DNA of 64,000 nucleotides from Bolinopsis microptera (taxonomy: Eukaryota > Ctenophora > Tentaculata > Lobata > Bolinopsidae): positions 19,403,975 to 19,467,974 of the forward strand of contig NC_087077.1 in NCBI RefSeq assembly GCF_026151205.1, given 5' to 3'. Of the stretch, positions 1-10,639 are shown one piece after another. Positions within the stretch are counted from its first letter, which is position 1. Each line of letters starts with the position of its first letter. Below the pieces are notes generated by a model. The model searched no databases and was not told the DNA's origin. It was given only the letters and a program-made list of their open reading frames with translations. The position numbers and the translations under genes are program-made.

Positions 1-853
1 TTAGTCGTGCTCTTACCAAATAGTGATCAGACCCAATGTCAGCCCCCCTACAAACTTTTACATTTAGCAAAGAGCCTCCAAACTTCTTACTGATACAGAT
101 GTGGTCTATTTGGTTTACAGTACGACCATTAGGTGATCTCCACGTACCTTTATGTATATCCTTTTGCTGAAACATAGTGCCACCGATGGTAAGTTGGTGG
201 GCGATGCAAAAGTCCAACAATCGGGTACCATTGTCATTTGATGAGCTGTGAAGCGAGTGTCCACCAATGACACCTGACATAGAACTGCAGTCCGATGTGA
301 CCTTAGCATTAAGATCACCGAGCAGTAATTTTAAATCATGTCGGGGTAGCTCATCGAATGCACTTGACAACTGCTGGTAGAATTCATCCTTATCATTATC
401 TGAAGCCCCCTCAGTTGGCGCATATGCCACAACAACAGAGATGTTCAGGTGTTGACTATGCAGCCTTGCACTCAACAAACGGTCAGATATTGGTAGATAG
501 GAAATTAATGAATTTTTAATCCTCTTTGAAAGGGAAAGACCGACACCTCGCCTTCTTATACCGTCTGTCCTCCCTGAATAAATAAGTAAGGAGCCATTAT
601 CCAGTAGCTCTGATCCTGTACCAGGCATATGGGTCTCAGTTATACCCAGCAAGTCCAACTTATACTCAGAGATATTCTCTGATAGCTGAAACAACTGACT
701 TGAGCTGCTGGTCAGAGATAATACATTCCATGTCCCAAATGTAAGACCTGTTTTAGAATAATTCGCTGGCTGTTTCTTATTAGAATCGGAGTCCACATGG
801 GTGATCTGCGGAGAAATAAATCTGCTACAATGACGTGTTCTCCCAACACTCAT
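1..853 (-). CDS. LINE endonuclease domain (partial, runs off left edge)
   Basis: Reading the minus strand from an ATG at 853 down to base 1 gives one open frame of about 284 codons with no stop. It matches the exonuclease-endonuclease-phosphatase (APE-like) nuclease of non-LTR retrotransposons, the type often annotated as craniofacial development protein 2-like. Visible active-site blocks, in order, are FGTWNVLSL, ITETH (catalytic Glu), VAYAPTEG, LLGDLNA (GDxN), NQIDHI and GSDHYLV. The enzyme nicks target DNA to prime reverse transcription. The reverse transcriptase would lie beyond the left edge. An open frame with all catalytic blocks suggests a fairly young copy. The frame upstream of 853 is also open for some way, so the start is uncertain. 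It may belong to the same family as the reverse transcriptases at 4.4-8.0 kb, which lack an endonuclease; that link is inference. Confidence 0.85.
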   Translation of the reverse strand, partial: MSVGRTRHCSRFISPQITHVDSDSNKKQPANYSKTGLTFGTWNVLSLTSSSSQLFQLSENISEYKLDLLGITETHMPGTGSELLDNGSLLIYSGRTDGIRRRGVGLSLSKRIKNSLISYLPISDRLLSARLHSQHLNISVVVAYAPTEGASDNDKDEFYQQLSSAFDELPRHDLKLLLGDLNAKVTSDCSSMSGVIGGHSLHSSSNDNGTRLLDFCIAHQLTIGGTMFQQKDIHKGTWRSPNGRTVNQIDHICISKKFGGSLLNVKVCRGADIGSDHYLVRARL

Positions 854-2317
854 CTGGCCACGGGGGTCCCTTAGGCTTTGCCCCGCCACCTTCATACTGG
901 TATCATCCGTCCTTGCAGAGGGAGCCACACACCGTTTCTTGTTGTTACTTTGTGATGTTTCTGCAGCAAATGTTTAGAGAGGAGAAGTTGCCAGCATCTC
1001 GCACCCGGTTTTTTATCGACCTTTGCCTGTCTAGATCCATAGTGTTTAGTTGCACGTCATCTGTTTGAACTGGAGTCACCCAGGACAGATTACAATGCTT
1101 AATAGTAGCACCTCGAAAAGGATGTGATTCTTCATCGCGCACTATGGTCATTGGAATAGGAGAGGTTATAGGTGACACGATCACTATTCCCTGAGATTAA
1201 AAATAATCTCTTACCACCAGTGCACACACTTACAAATACAACAGCTCCTCTTCGGTAGCTAATCATCCATAGTCAACAGAGTGATTCTGCAATCCGCAAG
1301 TGTTGCAACTCAATGGACATTAATTGTGCCTGGCCAAATCCTGTAATTTTACAGTATATATAATATATATATGTTTTTTTGCATTTTTATGTGCTATTAT
1401 GGGATCGCATTTTTCACGTCTTTAATGATCATGTCTTTGATCATAGAGCACCTTCGATCAATTGTTCGACAGGGTAACTACCAACTGGAAACGGTTACGC
1501 GCCTCTCAGTGTTTCTCTGCGAACGCTCCCAGCAATGCCACTACGATGTTATTATATTTTTACCTATAGTTTACCTAGATCTAGTAATGAAAAATGTACA
1601 GAAAACTTGGACTCCGCCCAATTGTGCTGCTACCAATCCCAAAGGTTTTATGGAAAAGAGCACTGCGGAGAAGGCATCAGAAAATGAGGGAAAGATGGAG
1701 AACAAGTCCTTTACATTCCACTAACTAAAATTTTACCGGGGTAAGCACAGGGTTTCAAATTTCGATGCTCTTTTTTAGTGGGCATCTTGACCACAGCTCC
1801 CTACGAAGAAGAATAATGTGTTGTGTATTATATATTACGTGTTACATGTTTTATTTCCATCGCTGTTTCATACCGTAAGATGGGTGTACATCAAGTTAGA
1901 CGTTGAACGAGGGGACGTTAAACGAGGGGACGTTAAACGAGGGGCGCAAAATTCTGAGCATTATCAACGATCTAGCGTTTCCAGGGAGTGATATAGCAAA
2001 AAGGAGCAATATGGTTCCGAACAAAATATTGTCAATCATAGTTTCCTTTCAAAATGTTCGGTCTGCATTCTAACATTATAAATATTATTATTATTGATGA
2101 ATCGGGTATTAAATCCATTCAAGCTTGAACAAATCATTTAAGACGTAGCAGAAATAAATCATATCATCTGTAAGATTGCTTTATAGTTATTCAATATTCA
2201 TGGTTATATAAACGGTGTAATTCTTACCAATCACATTTAACAAATCAATGTAAAACTAAATATAGTAAATGATGCTGGTTATGTACTTGGTGAGCTTTTT
2301 CGATCACTTCTCCGGCA
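854..2317. other. No gene recognised; includes an unexpanded relative of the 7-bp satellite locus
   Basis: The first few hundred bases are probably 5' sequence of the LINE at the left edge. An open frame of 117 codons at 1371-1724 resembles no family I know. The stretch at about 1456-1556 resembles the two flanks of the satellite at 2318-3108 (for example TTCGATCA followed by CAGGGTAACT, then ACGG and CTCAGT), but it contains only a few bases where the satellite array sits. A short run of GAGGGGACGTTAAAC units occurs near 1908-1945. Confidence 0.5.
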
Positions 2318-2724
2318 GGGTAACTGGTAACTGGTAACTGGTAACTGGTAACTGTTAACTGGTAACTGGTAACTGGTAACTGGTAACTGGTAACTGGTAA
2401 CTGGTAACTGTTAACTGGTAACTGGTAACTGGTAACTGGTAACTGGTAACTGGTAACTGGTAACTGGTAACTGGTAACTGGTAACTGGTAACTGGTAACT
2501 GGTAACTGGTAACTGGTAACTGGTAACTGGTAACTGGTAACTGGTAACTGGTAACTGGTAACTGGTAACTGGTAACTGGTAACTGGTAACCGGTAACTGG
2601 TAACTGGTAACTGGTAACTGGTAACTGGTAACTGGTAACTGGTAACTGGTAACTGGTAACTGGTAACGGGTAACTGGTAACTGGTAACTGGTAACTGGTA
2701 ACTGGTAACTGGTAACCGGTAACT

Positions 2725-2758
<34 letters not shown>

Positions 2759-3108
2759 TGGTAGCTGGTAACTGGTAATTGGTAACTGGTAACTGGTAAC
2801 TGGTAACTGGTAACTGGTAACTGGTAACTGGTAACTGGTAACTGGTAACTGGTAACTGGTAACTGGTAACTGGTAACTGGTAACTGGTAACTGGTAACTG
2901 GTAACTGGTAACTGGTAACTGGTAACTGGTAACTGGTAACTGGTAACTGGTAACTGGTAACTGGTAACTGGTAACTGGTAACTGGTAACTGGTAACTGGT
3001 AACTGGTAACTGGTAACTGGTAACTGGTAACTGGTAACTGGTAACTGGTAACTGGTAACTGGTAACTGGTAACTGGTAACTGGTAACTGGTAACTGGTAA
3101 CTGGTAAC
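2318..3108. repeat. 7-bp satellite (TAACTGG)n
   Basis: About 113 tandem copies of TAACTGG with few interruptions. Variant units (TAACCGG, TAACGGG, TAGCTGG, TAATTGG, TAACTGT) cluster in the middle (about 2590-2790) and near the left end, while the right third is almost pure. Purity at the edge suggests recent expansion there, or an assembly choice in a low-complexity array. Confidence 0.97.
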
Positions 3109-4324
3109 GGATTCGCTTCTCAGTTTTACTCTGTGGACACGATGTTACCCCGTACGGATAATCGTACCTACTAATTTATCAAATGCGGTTCGAGTCGTCA
3201 GCTAAAGCACTAAAATATTGATAATATGATGTCGCTACAGAAAGAACACGATAGTAACCATCTCGAGACATCATTAATTATTCCAGTAGAGACACATGCC
3301 CCTTACAAGGGGCTTTCAATCAATCACACGTGCGGGAGATAGCGGAATAGAGAGAGTTGACACATTTAAAGTTTACCTTTGATGTTTGAAGTTAATACCA
3401 ATTGGTAAGGTGACTACAGTGGTTTCACAATAGTTCTTGGGAGAGCAATCAGCAAGCATTAAGCTATGTATATAAAATGGTTAGAATTTTTACACATTTT
3501 ATGGTACATACAACGCAAAGTTAGACGCAGTTGTAATTCATTTACTAAATGTAAACAAGATAAAAAATTCGCGTTGTAACCCCTCCGGCGGCGGCTTCCT
3601 GCCGGAGTTCACGCTTCGTCTGCAATATTCAAAGAAAGGTATTAGACAGATTAGTCAGCAACTCAATTCGCCACTTTAATCGACAATTTAGTGCCGTTTT
3701 ACGCTCCCCGGTCGGGCCAGTCTAGAATCAAATGCAGTTTAAACTTTAAAGCAAGGTTTGTCGTCTAAGGCGTTTACGTTCGAACGCGTATGTTCCAGTG
3801 ATCTTTATTTAATGTTTAAATTGTATAAACCTACAAAGTAATAAACGTAGCGATTTCATCACGTGACTTCAAAGTTAAAGCATGACTATGAGGTCAATAA
3901 ATTATATCTTTATATTAAGCTGCGCAAGCCGCAAAGAATAAATAAATTTGCCATATGCGATGGGTGTCGATAAGGTTCGACTAATTAAAGGAAATGCCAA
4001 TTCAACTGTCGTTTTTTTAGGTGATCCTCAATTCAACTTCTTTTAACCGTGCCACTTTATGACTTTATAATTAATATTTCATTCCCACAAGACGACCACA
4101 TGACATCCAGCATCTTTCGTGAACGTATCTAAAATTATCACAGGCTTAACTCTCTCAAGATTGATATAGAGACGCCAAAATAGCTTTTTCATCTAGTATA
4201 TATATAGAGGCACTAGTAAGTTAGCTGCAGTGGTTCCACCCAAGTTCAATGTTTTATAAAAGTGGCAATACACTTTTGTTGTAAAGAGGGCCACCCTTAA
4301 GGGCTTTGAAACCGGTTTATTGAG
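3109..4324. other. Intergenic, nothing recognised
   Basis: AT-rich sequence with short open frames only. I see no splice-flanked coding stretch, RNA gene or element end that I can support. Confidence 0.4.
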
Positions 4325-4339
4325 TACAATATAATAATA

Positions 4340-6123
4340 GTAGTAGTAGTAAATCTTTCAAAGTACGAAATATCTCTTTAAAAGAGCATCCTAGGCACCT
4401 TATAGATATCAAAACGCATAAAAAAGAAAACAAAAACATCAACCATCTTCTAACTTCTTCCACTCCTCCCTATCTAAAGCCAAAAATCTAAGGTCTTCGA
4501 AATCAGTCAAATTCTTAAGTCTAATATCAAGATTTCTACTAGTCAAATCTTTTCTAATAACATCTAATAAGTTTAAACATGGTCTACCCCGTCTCCCTTC
4601 CATAAAAATATCAGAATTTATAGCAAATAACATAGAGGTGTATGCTGGTGAGTCTTCCTGTCCTCTTAAGATATGTCCTAACATTCTCCATCGAAACTTA
4701 GAGACTCTCACAGACAAGGGAGTGACATAACAACGAGCATAGAGTGCCTCATTAGAAATAACCCCAGTAGGCCATCTGATGTTGAGGATTCTTCGGAGGT
4801 GTTTGCGATGAGCAATATCAAGTTCATTCAACGAAGCTAGTGGTGCAGCCCAGGAGTTGCAGTTGTAGAGTAGAATAGAGACTACTTGTGCCTCGTAGAT
4901 TTTGATCTTCCTTTGGACTGAAATCTTGCTCTTCATCCAAACTTTCTGAAATTTACTAAAGGCAACATTACCAAGGAATATTCGATTCTTGATATCCTTA
5001 ACAGTGCACATCAACGATCCTAAAGTTTTGTTAGAGCGCCACTCTTCATCACCTCTATACACTTTTCCAACAATCACCTTGCGTTTAACAGTGGGTTTAG
5101 GATCTGCTAAATAAAAATGGACAAATTCAGTCTTGGAAGAATTGATATGAAGGTCCCACTGCTGGAATACATCTTTAGCGATAGGAAGCATTTCTTTGAG
5201 TGGAGCAAGTTCAGTGTTATTAAAGTCAATATCATCAGAGTATCCTGTTTCGAGTGGCATGAATTCTTCTGAGATAGGAGGATTAGGGATTGGATGATTT
5301 ACTGGGTAAGGTGTTGATGATACTTGGGAGAGTACAGATCTGAGGTGAATAAGTGCAGCGGCTTCAACAACAGTAAATAGATTACCTGATAGTGCATCTC
5401 CTTGAAATGCTCCAGTTGTGCTTTGGAACTCAATTGATACAGTATTATTGACTTTTACTTTCAACACTGTGTTTGATAGTAGGAGCTGTACCATCCTAAT
5501 TTCATCACTAGTACAGCCAGCATCTTCAAGAACATTGAGTACTGTTTCTCTGCTGATGGTGTCAAAGGCACTTGACATGTCTATACTCATTCTGTGGTAG
5601 CTCCAATGCTTTCTAAGTACCACTGAGGTTAGCATACGTTGAGACCAAATTATATCGCCACAACTTCTACCTCTCTTGTAAGCACTTTGTGTAGGACCGG
5701 TGTACTGATCTAGCTTGCCTTGGATACGTTTTAGGGTAATCATTGACAGTAATTTTCTGGAGCAGTTTGAGAGGGTGAGAGGTCTGATGTTTGCTGCTGG
5801 ACCAAGTGGTTTCTTAGGCTTTTGGAGTGGAGTAATGTTTCCTTTTCCAATAGATGTTATGGTGGTGTTTGTTTCAAATGCGGTATTTATACAGTCTGCA
5901 TATTTCTGAAATACACTTCTGTTTGCATACTTAATCAATTCACTTGGGATATCATCAGGCCGAGTGGCTCTACCATTCTTCAAAGCTTTAGCAGCTATCT
6001 CAACTTCAATAGCAGTAATAGGGTCAGCGAGAGGACTAGGTTGATCAAAGAAAGTGTCAATAGGCTCAACTGTATGTTTTGCAGTGAACTTCTCTTCAAA
6101 GTGGTTCTTTAGTGTAGCAGCAA
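4340..6123 (-). mobile_element. LINE family A, copy 1 (5'-truncated, 15-bp target-site duplication)
   Basis: The insertion is bounded by a perfect 15-bp direct repeat, TACAATATAATAATA, at 4325-4339 and 6124-6138. In element orientation (minus) it starts abruptly inside the reverse transcriptase ORF and ends in an (ACT)n-type microsatellite tail at about 4340-4351. A 5' truncation, a target-site duplication and a simple-repeat 3' tail are the marks of target-primed reverse transcription. The second copy at 7.0-8.1 kb has the same 3' end. Confidence 0.9.
4439..6115 (-). CDS. LINE family A reverse transcriptase ORF2 (5'-truncated)
   Basis: An uninterrupted frame of about 559 codons inside the insertion, reading outward from the truncation point. 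Reverse transcriptase blocks appear in order: NIRPLTLSNCSRKLLS, SAYKRGRSCGD, SIDMSSAFDTIS (first catalytic Asp), GAFQGDALSG, and the metal-binding box as YSDD rather than the usual YADD or FADD. The C-terminal part (LLYNCNSWA, HRKHLRRILNIRW, RWRMLGHILRG) is the tail domain common in endonuclease-type LINE polymerases of animals. No endonuclease or RNase H is present in this copy. About 19 codons upstream of 6115 are open but lie in the flanking target sequence. The frame is intact, so the copy is young, but it is probably dead because it lacks its 5' end and promoter. Confidence 0.9.
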   Translation of the reverse strand, partial: TLKNHFEEKFTAKHTVEPIDTFFDQPSPLADPITAIEVEIAAKALKNGRATRPDDIPSELIKYANRSVFQKYADCINTAFETNTTITSIGKGNITPLQKPKKPLGPAANIRPLTLSNCSRKLLSMITLKRIQGKLDQYTGPTQSAYKRGRSCGDIIWSQRMLTSVVLRKHWSYHRMSIDMSSAFDTISRETVLNVLEDAGCTSDEIRMVQLLLSNTVLKVKVNNTVSIEFQSTTGAFQGDALSGNLFTVVEAAALIHLRSVLSQVSSTPYPVNHPIPNPPISEEFMPLETGYSDDIDFNNTELAPLKEMLPIAKDVFQQWDLHINSSKTEFVHFYLADPKPTVKRKVIVGKVYRGDEEWRSNKTLGSLMCTVKDIKNRIFLGNVAFSKFQKVWMKSKISVQRKIKIYEAQVVSILLYNCNSWAAPLASLNELDIAHRKHLRRILNIRWPTGVISNEALYARCYVTPLSVRVSKFRWRMLGHILRGQEDSPAYTSMLFAINSDIFMEGRRGRPCLNLLDVIRKDLTSRNLDIRLKNLTDFEDLRFLALDREEWKKLEDG

Positions 6124-6138
6124 TACAATATAATAATA

Positions 6139-7022
6139 TAATATAAAAATAAACTGCAATCGTAACATTCATGTCGATACTAACTGAAACAATATAATCT
6201 GTAGTTAAAATAATAATATACCCCAGTTAAGTGTCGATCTAACGATTATGAGAAATGAGACTTTGTTTTGCGAAACAAATTATAATTTAATACGATAGTA
6301 TAAATTGAGAGTTCTCTGAAATACACCAGCCGTATAAATGTGTTTAAATCATCAAAATCATATATTCCGAGAAATAAACATAACGCGTTGTAATCTGGTG
6401 ACCCTGCTATTTGGGGCAACATTATAAGCTGACTAATTGTAACGCGAGTCTCTCTCTTCGACGGTGAGCGTAAACGATCAAGTAAGACTAAGAGTGCATG
6501 CTGTTTGACCTTTGACAGCTCAATATTTTCAGCGTAAAATCGCTCCCGCCTATTATGGTAAAGTTGCAACCGGAACCAATGACTCCACTAGCTCACTGTT
6601 CCACTATAAATACCATTGTATTGGTATTAATGCCAACCTGCTTCTAAGCTAAATGGGGGCGTTGTATTTTTGTAATTCTGGTGGGATCAACACAGTACTG
6701 TAACCTGGTAACACTGTAATTTCTGGGACGTGAGGTATATTATTCGAAACGTGACAATGATTTTGGGGTTTGGTTGGTCAATAGAGAAAGCTGATTGGTT
6801 TATTGCTGTCACGTGTCAAAAAACATGCTTCACCTCTCCATTTGTACTAGAATCTACGTCTATTAAACCAAATTAAATCAGGATTTTAAAATGTAGTTGT
6901 CAGAACCAGATCCAATTCCCTATCTGAAACTATAATTTCCAAATGATTATAAGGGTAAATCAGTGGGCATGATTTCCTAGTAGCTGTAGGAGAGTATAAC
7001 TCAAACAATTTAATTTACTAGC
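6139..7022. other. Spacer between the two LINE A copies
   Basis: AT-rich, with short open frames only (the longest is 107 codons on the minus strand at 6246-6569, which resembles no known family). It contains no LINE sequence. No RNA gene or promoter is recognisable. Confidence 0.4.
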
Positions 7023-8124
7023 TACAAGCACAACTGGAGCATTTCAAGGAGATGCACTATCAGGTAATCTATTTACTGTTGTCGAAGCCGCTGCACTTAT
7101 TCATCTTAGATCTGTACTCTCCCAAGTATCATCAACACCTTACCCAGTGAATCATCCAATCCCTAATCCTCCTATCTCAGAAGAATTCATGCCACTCGAA
7201 ACAGGATACTCTGATGATATTGACTTTAATAACACTGAACTTGCTCCACTCAAAGAAATGCTTCCTATCGCTAAAGATGTATTCCAGCAGTGGGACCTTC
7301 ATATCAATTCTTCCAAGACTGAATTTGTCCATTTTTATTTAGCAGATCCTAAACCCACTGTTAAACGCAAGGTGATTGTTGGAAAAGTGTATAGAGGTGA
7401 TGAAGAGTGGCGCTCTAACAAAACTTTAGGATCGTTGATGTGCACTGTTACGGATATCAAGAATCGAATATTCCTTGGTAATGTTGCCTTTAGTAAATTT
7501 CAGAAAGTTTGGATGAAGAGCAAGATTTCAGTCCAAAGGAAGATCAAAATCTACGAGGCACAAGTAGTCTCTATTCTACTCTACAACTGCAACTCCTGGG
7601 CTGCACCACTAGCTTCGTTGAATGAACTTGATATTGCTCATCGCAAACACCTCCGAAGAATCCTCAACATCAGATGGCCTACTGGGGTTATTTCTAATGA
7701 GGCACTCTATGCTCGTTGTTATGTCACTCCCTTGTCTGTGAGAGTCTCTAAGTTTCGATGGAGAATGTTAGGACATATCTTAAGAGGACAGGAAGACTCA
7801 CCAGCATACACCTCTATGTTATTTGCTATAAATTCTGATATTTTTATGGAAGGGAGACGGGGTAGACCATGTTTAAACTTATTAGATGTTATTAGAAAAG
7901 ACTTGACTAGTAGAAATCTTGATATTAGACTTAAGAATTTGACTGATTTCGAAGACCTTAGATTTTTAGCTTTAGATAGGGAGGAGTGGAAGAAGTTAGA
8001 AGATGGTTGATGTTTTTGTTTTCTTTTTTATGCGTTTTGATATCTATAAGGTGCCTAGGATGCTCTTTTAAAGAGATATTTCGTACTTTGAAAGATTTAC
8101 TACTATTACTACTACTACTACTAC
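7023..8124 (+). mobile_element. LINE family A, copy 2 (shorter, opposite strand)
   Basis: Near-identical to the 3' 1.1 kb of copy 1 but on the plus strand, so the truncated 5' ends of the two copies face each other across about 0.9 kb. It begins at the CACAACTGGAGC block within the polymerase and ends in an (ACT)n tail. The string CTACAAGC occurs at both junctions (about 7021-7028 and 8122-8129), so a short target-site duplication of about 8 bp is plausible. Different truncation points and different flanks show two separate insertions rather than one inverted duplication. Confidence 0.85.
7028..8010 (+). pseudogene. LINE family A reverse transcriptase fragment
   Basis: Encodes the part from the GAFQGDALSG block through YSDD to the C-terminal tail domain, ending at the same stop as copy 1. 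Over the shared region I see one residue change (Lys to Thr in the segment MCTV-x-DIKNR). All N-terminal polymerase blocks are missing, so it cannot make an active enzyme. Confidence 0.88.
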
Positions 8125-8129
8125 AAGCT

Positions 8130-9533
8130 CGTTAAATAACACGCGTGAGTTTGAGATGGTTGAATAAATCACGACTCTCAACTGCGAAATCCATAAATAT
8201 TGAAGGAAAAATGAAGTAAAGCTTTTAACTGGTAAAAATGATTATGAAACTAATTAAAAGGTTGACAAGCATTGAAATTTAAGGGAAACTGTTCACAGCA
8301 TGAATGGTAGAACTAGAAGTCGGGGGTATCAACTTGTTTATTTTATGACTTGTTAGCAGTTTGAGTTTACACGTTCACTTCTTAATTGCTATTATTTGTG
8401 CACAATATACGGATTAGCGATAAAGACCTTTTATGGGTTCAGATTTGGGTTTAGATTTCGTTGCCAATTTAAACATGTTTTACTCAGATGATGATTTTTT
8501 AGAAACAATTTGACCGAATTTATGATAAACTTTGGGGAGATTTTTATGGTTTAATTAATGGTTTTGTACCCCATAATACCTATGTGATACTAAAGTCTCA
8601 CTTTATCTCCCTCTCAGTCTCTCTCACACACTCTCTTTCCCCATTTACAGCTCCATTAATTACAGCTTCGGTTTATAATTAGATAATTTGGCAGTAGAGA
8701 CAGGAGCAGCAAGATTGCCTATTAAGTGTTACTATTGGATACGTGTTGGGTGCTCAGAATTAGATTTACTCTTATAATGCTGCCGACTGAGCGAGTTCAT
8801 GCTTTTTACGTTTAAACTTTGCAATTCAATTACGATAGTGAAGTCCAGGCCGTAGGCACGGGTTACACTATAGTAAAAGAGATTTAACTGTATATGGTAT
8901 TAGATACTCATGTGTAATTTTGAGAAATATGGTCTCCTAATATTTTGTAGAATTTGTATCGATTATAATTGTCACACTCTCGCAAGCACCTGTCACAAGA
9001 TTTCTTTAAAATTTGGGCGAACAATTTAGAAGAAGCGATTCTACACATCTTTATCTACGAAAATTGTTGACTGAAATTGCATAGATTTAGTGAGTAAGGT
9101 ATGATTACTTTCTTACAATTTGCGGGAGTAAATATGTATTAATTAATCACGACAAATTGTGTCATTTCTGTAACAGAAGTGAATTCGAATTCTGTTCTTA
9201 CCCATATATCCAGTCATCGGAGACTATAACATACCCCACGGCAGTTTCCAAATATGGTTAAAAACTTGACAATTCAGCGACAAATTGACATATTAAATAC
9301 TTGGAAACATTCAATATTCCCCATGAAACTCAAAGTATGCTTCATGACCAGGATCTTACCAGACTCATCTTTAATGTGACAGATACTTCACTCGGGAGGC
9401 TCAGACGGAGCCTTATTGTGCCGCAATGATAAAATAATATTAGTCACGTAGGAAACTTCACTCACGTCAGAATGATATCTCATATCTATTTATAGAATAT
9501 TCCATCGAATCGTATTCCAGTTCCAGTTCCACA
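8130..9533. other. Intergenic with a decayed Helitron relative
   Basis: No gene recognised. Around 8545-8600 (GGTTTTGTACC context and a CT-rich tract) and 8720-8770 (TACTATTGGATACG), fragments match the interior of the Helitron at 43892-44639 read in its own orientation, so a badly decayed copy lies at about 8545-8775. Confidence 0.4.
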
Positions 9534-9557
9534 GGGGGGGGGGGGGGGGGGGGGGGG
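9534..9557. repeat. Poly-G tract
   Basis: More than 20 consecutive G. Similar G or C runs occur at 10402, 10483, 17419, 19705 and 20900. Homopolymer length may be imprecise in any assembly. Confidence 0.9.
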
Positions 9558-9775
9558 CTGAAACCAGGTTTTCGATCAACGCTATAGCTACCATTTGTAG
9601 TCAAACATCGCCAACAGTTGCTCTCGTCCAATGAAATCGCTGCATTATGTAAGCCAAGCTTCGCATACGAATATATGTAATTCAATTATGCATAATGACT
9701 TGCAAAATGCAGCGTTTGATCGAAAACCTGCTTTCAGCTCCCCATGTGGTTCTCTCATCGATACCAGAACTTCTA

Positions 9776-10165
9776 GAACCTGTAGAATTAGAACGTGATC
9801 CCCACATTGTTCTAGAACCTGTAGAATTAGAACGTGATCCCCACATTGTTCTAGAACCTGTAGAATTAGAACGTGATCCCCACATTGTTCTAGAACCTGT
9901 AGAATTAGAACGTGATCCCCACATTGTTCTAGAACCTGTAGAATTAGAACGTGATCCCCACATTGTTCTAGAACCTGTAGAATTAGAACGTGATCCCCAT
10001 ATTGTTCTAGAACCTGTAGAATTAGAACGTGATCCCCACATTGTTCTAGAACCTGTAGAATTAGAACGTGATCCCCACATTGTTCTAGAACCTGTAGAAT
10101 TAGAACGTGATCCCCACATTGTTCTAGAACCTGTAGAATTAGAACGTGATCCCCACATTGTTCTT
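9776..10165. repeat. 39-bp minisatellite, ten copies, open on both strands
   Basis: Ten almost perfect 39-bp units; one unit carries CATATT in place of CACATT. Because 39 is a multiple of three, the array is open on both strands: plus LEPVELERDPHIV repeats (frame 9695-10168) and minus SNSTGSRTMWGSR repeats (frame 9682-10158). Each unit junction reads TTCTAGAA, a palindrome. Nothing marks either frame as a gene: there is no signal peptide, splice context or recognisable domain. Confidence 0.92.
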
Positions 10166-10356
10166 TAAATTTTAATGAGCAAATATTTCGAAAAGTTTTT
10201 ATTTTTGGACAACATTAGTTCTTGATTGTTACTTTACTGTGTTAAATTCAAGTAAGAGAACTTTTGAAAACAGAATAAAAATAAAATTCATGCAGTAGTA
10301 CCTCGCTATAACGCCGAACGCGGTCTCAACTCTTTCTCCCCTCAATGTGCTTTATA

Positions 10357-10533
10357 AGGGGTCGTTCACATATTACCTAATCACTTTTTGGAACATTTTC
10401 ACCCCCCCCCCCCCCCCTCATCCGTAATCAGTTTTACACATAGCTATTGTGTCAAAATTACACTAGCGTAATCATTTGAAAACCCCCCCCCCCCTCAGCT
10501 GTGAGCTGATTCCGTAATATGTGAACGACCCCT
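10357..10533. mobile_element. 177-bp MITE with GGGGTCGTTCAC inverted ends
   Basis: The ends AGGGGTCGTTCACATATTA and TAATATGTGAACGACCCCT are an inverted repeat. The interior has two poly-C tracts and a block CACATAGCTAT. A second, partly decayed copy lies in an intron of the GPCR gene at about 56048-56209. It encodes nothing, so it is a non-autonomous DNA element. The target-site duplication cannot be called. Confidence 0.8.
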
Positions 10534-10639
10534 AATGAGGTATTATACTGTATTGTGGTCTTGTTAAAATTTAAATAAAAGTTTAGTAATTAAACTGGGA
10601 TATTGGGATGATGATTAATCACTCTACACTCGACTGTCA

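Noticed and set aside
2318-3108. CRISPR-like or telomeric array
   Set aside because: The 7-bp unit is contiguous with no spacers, and TAACTGG is not a telomere repeat of known animals. It is a plain satellite.
9682-10168. Genuine protein genes on either strand of the 39-bp array
   Set aside because: A 39-bp unit without stops gives long frames for free; neither frame has other supporting features.
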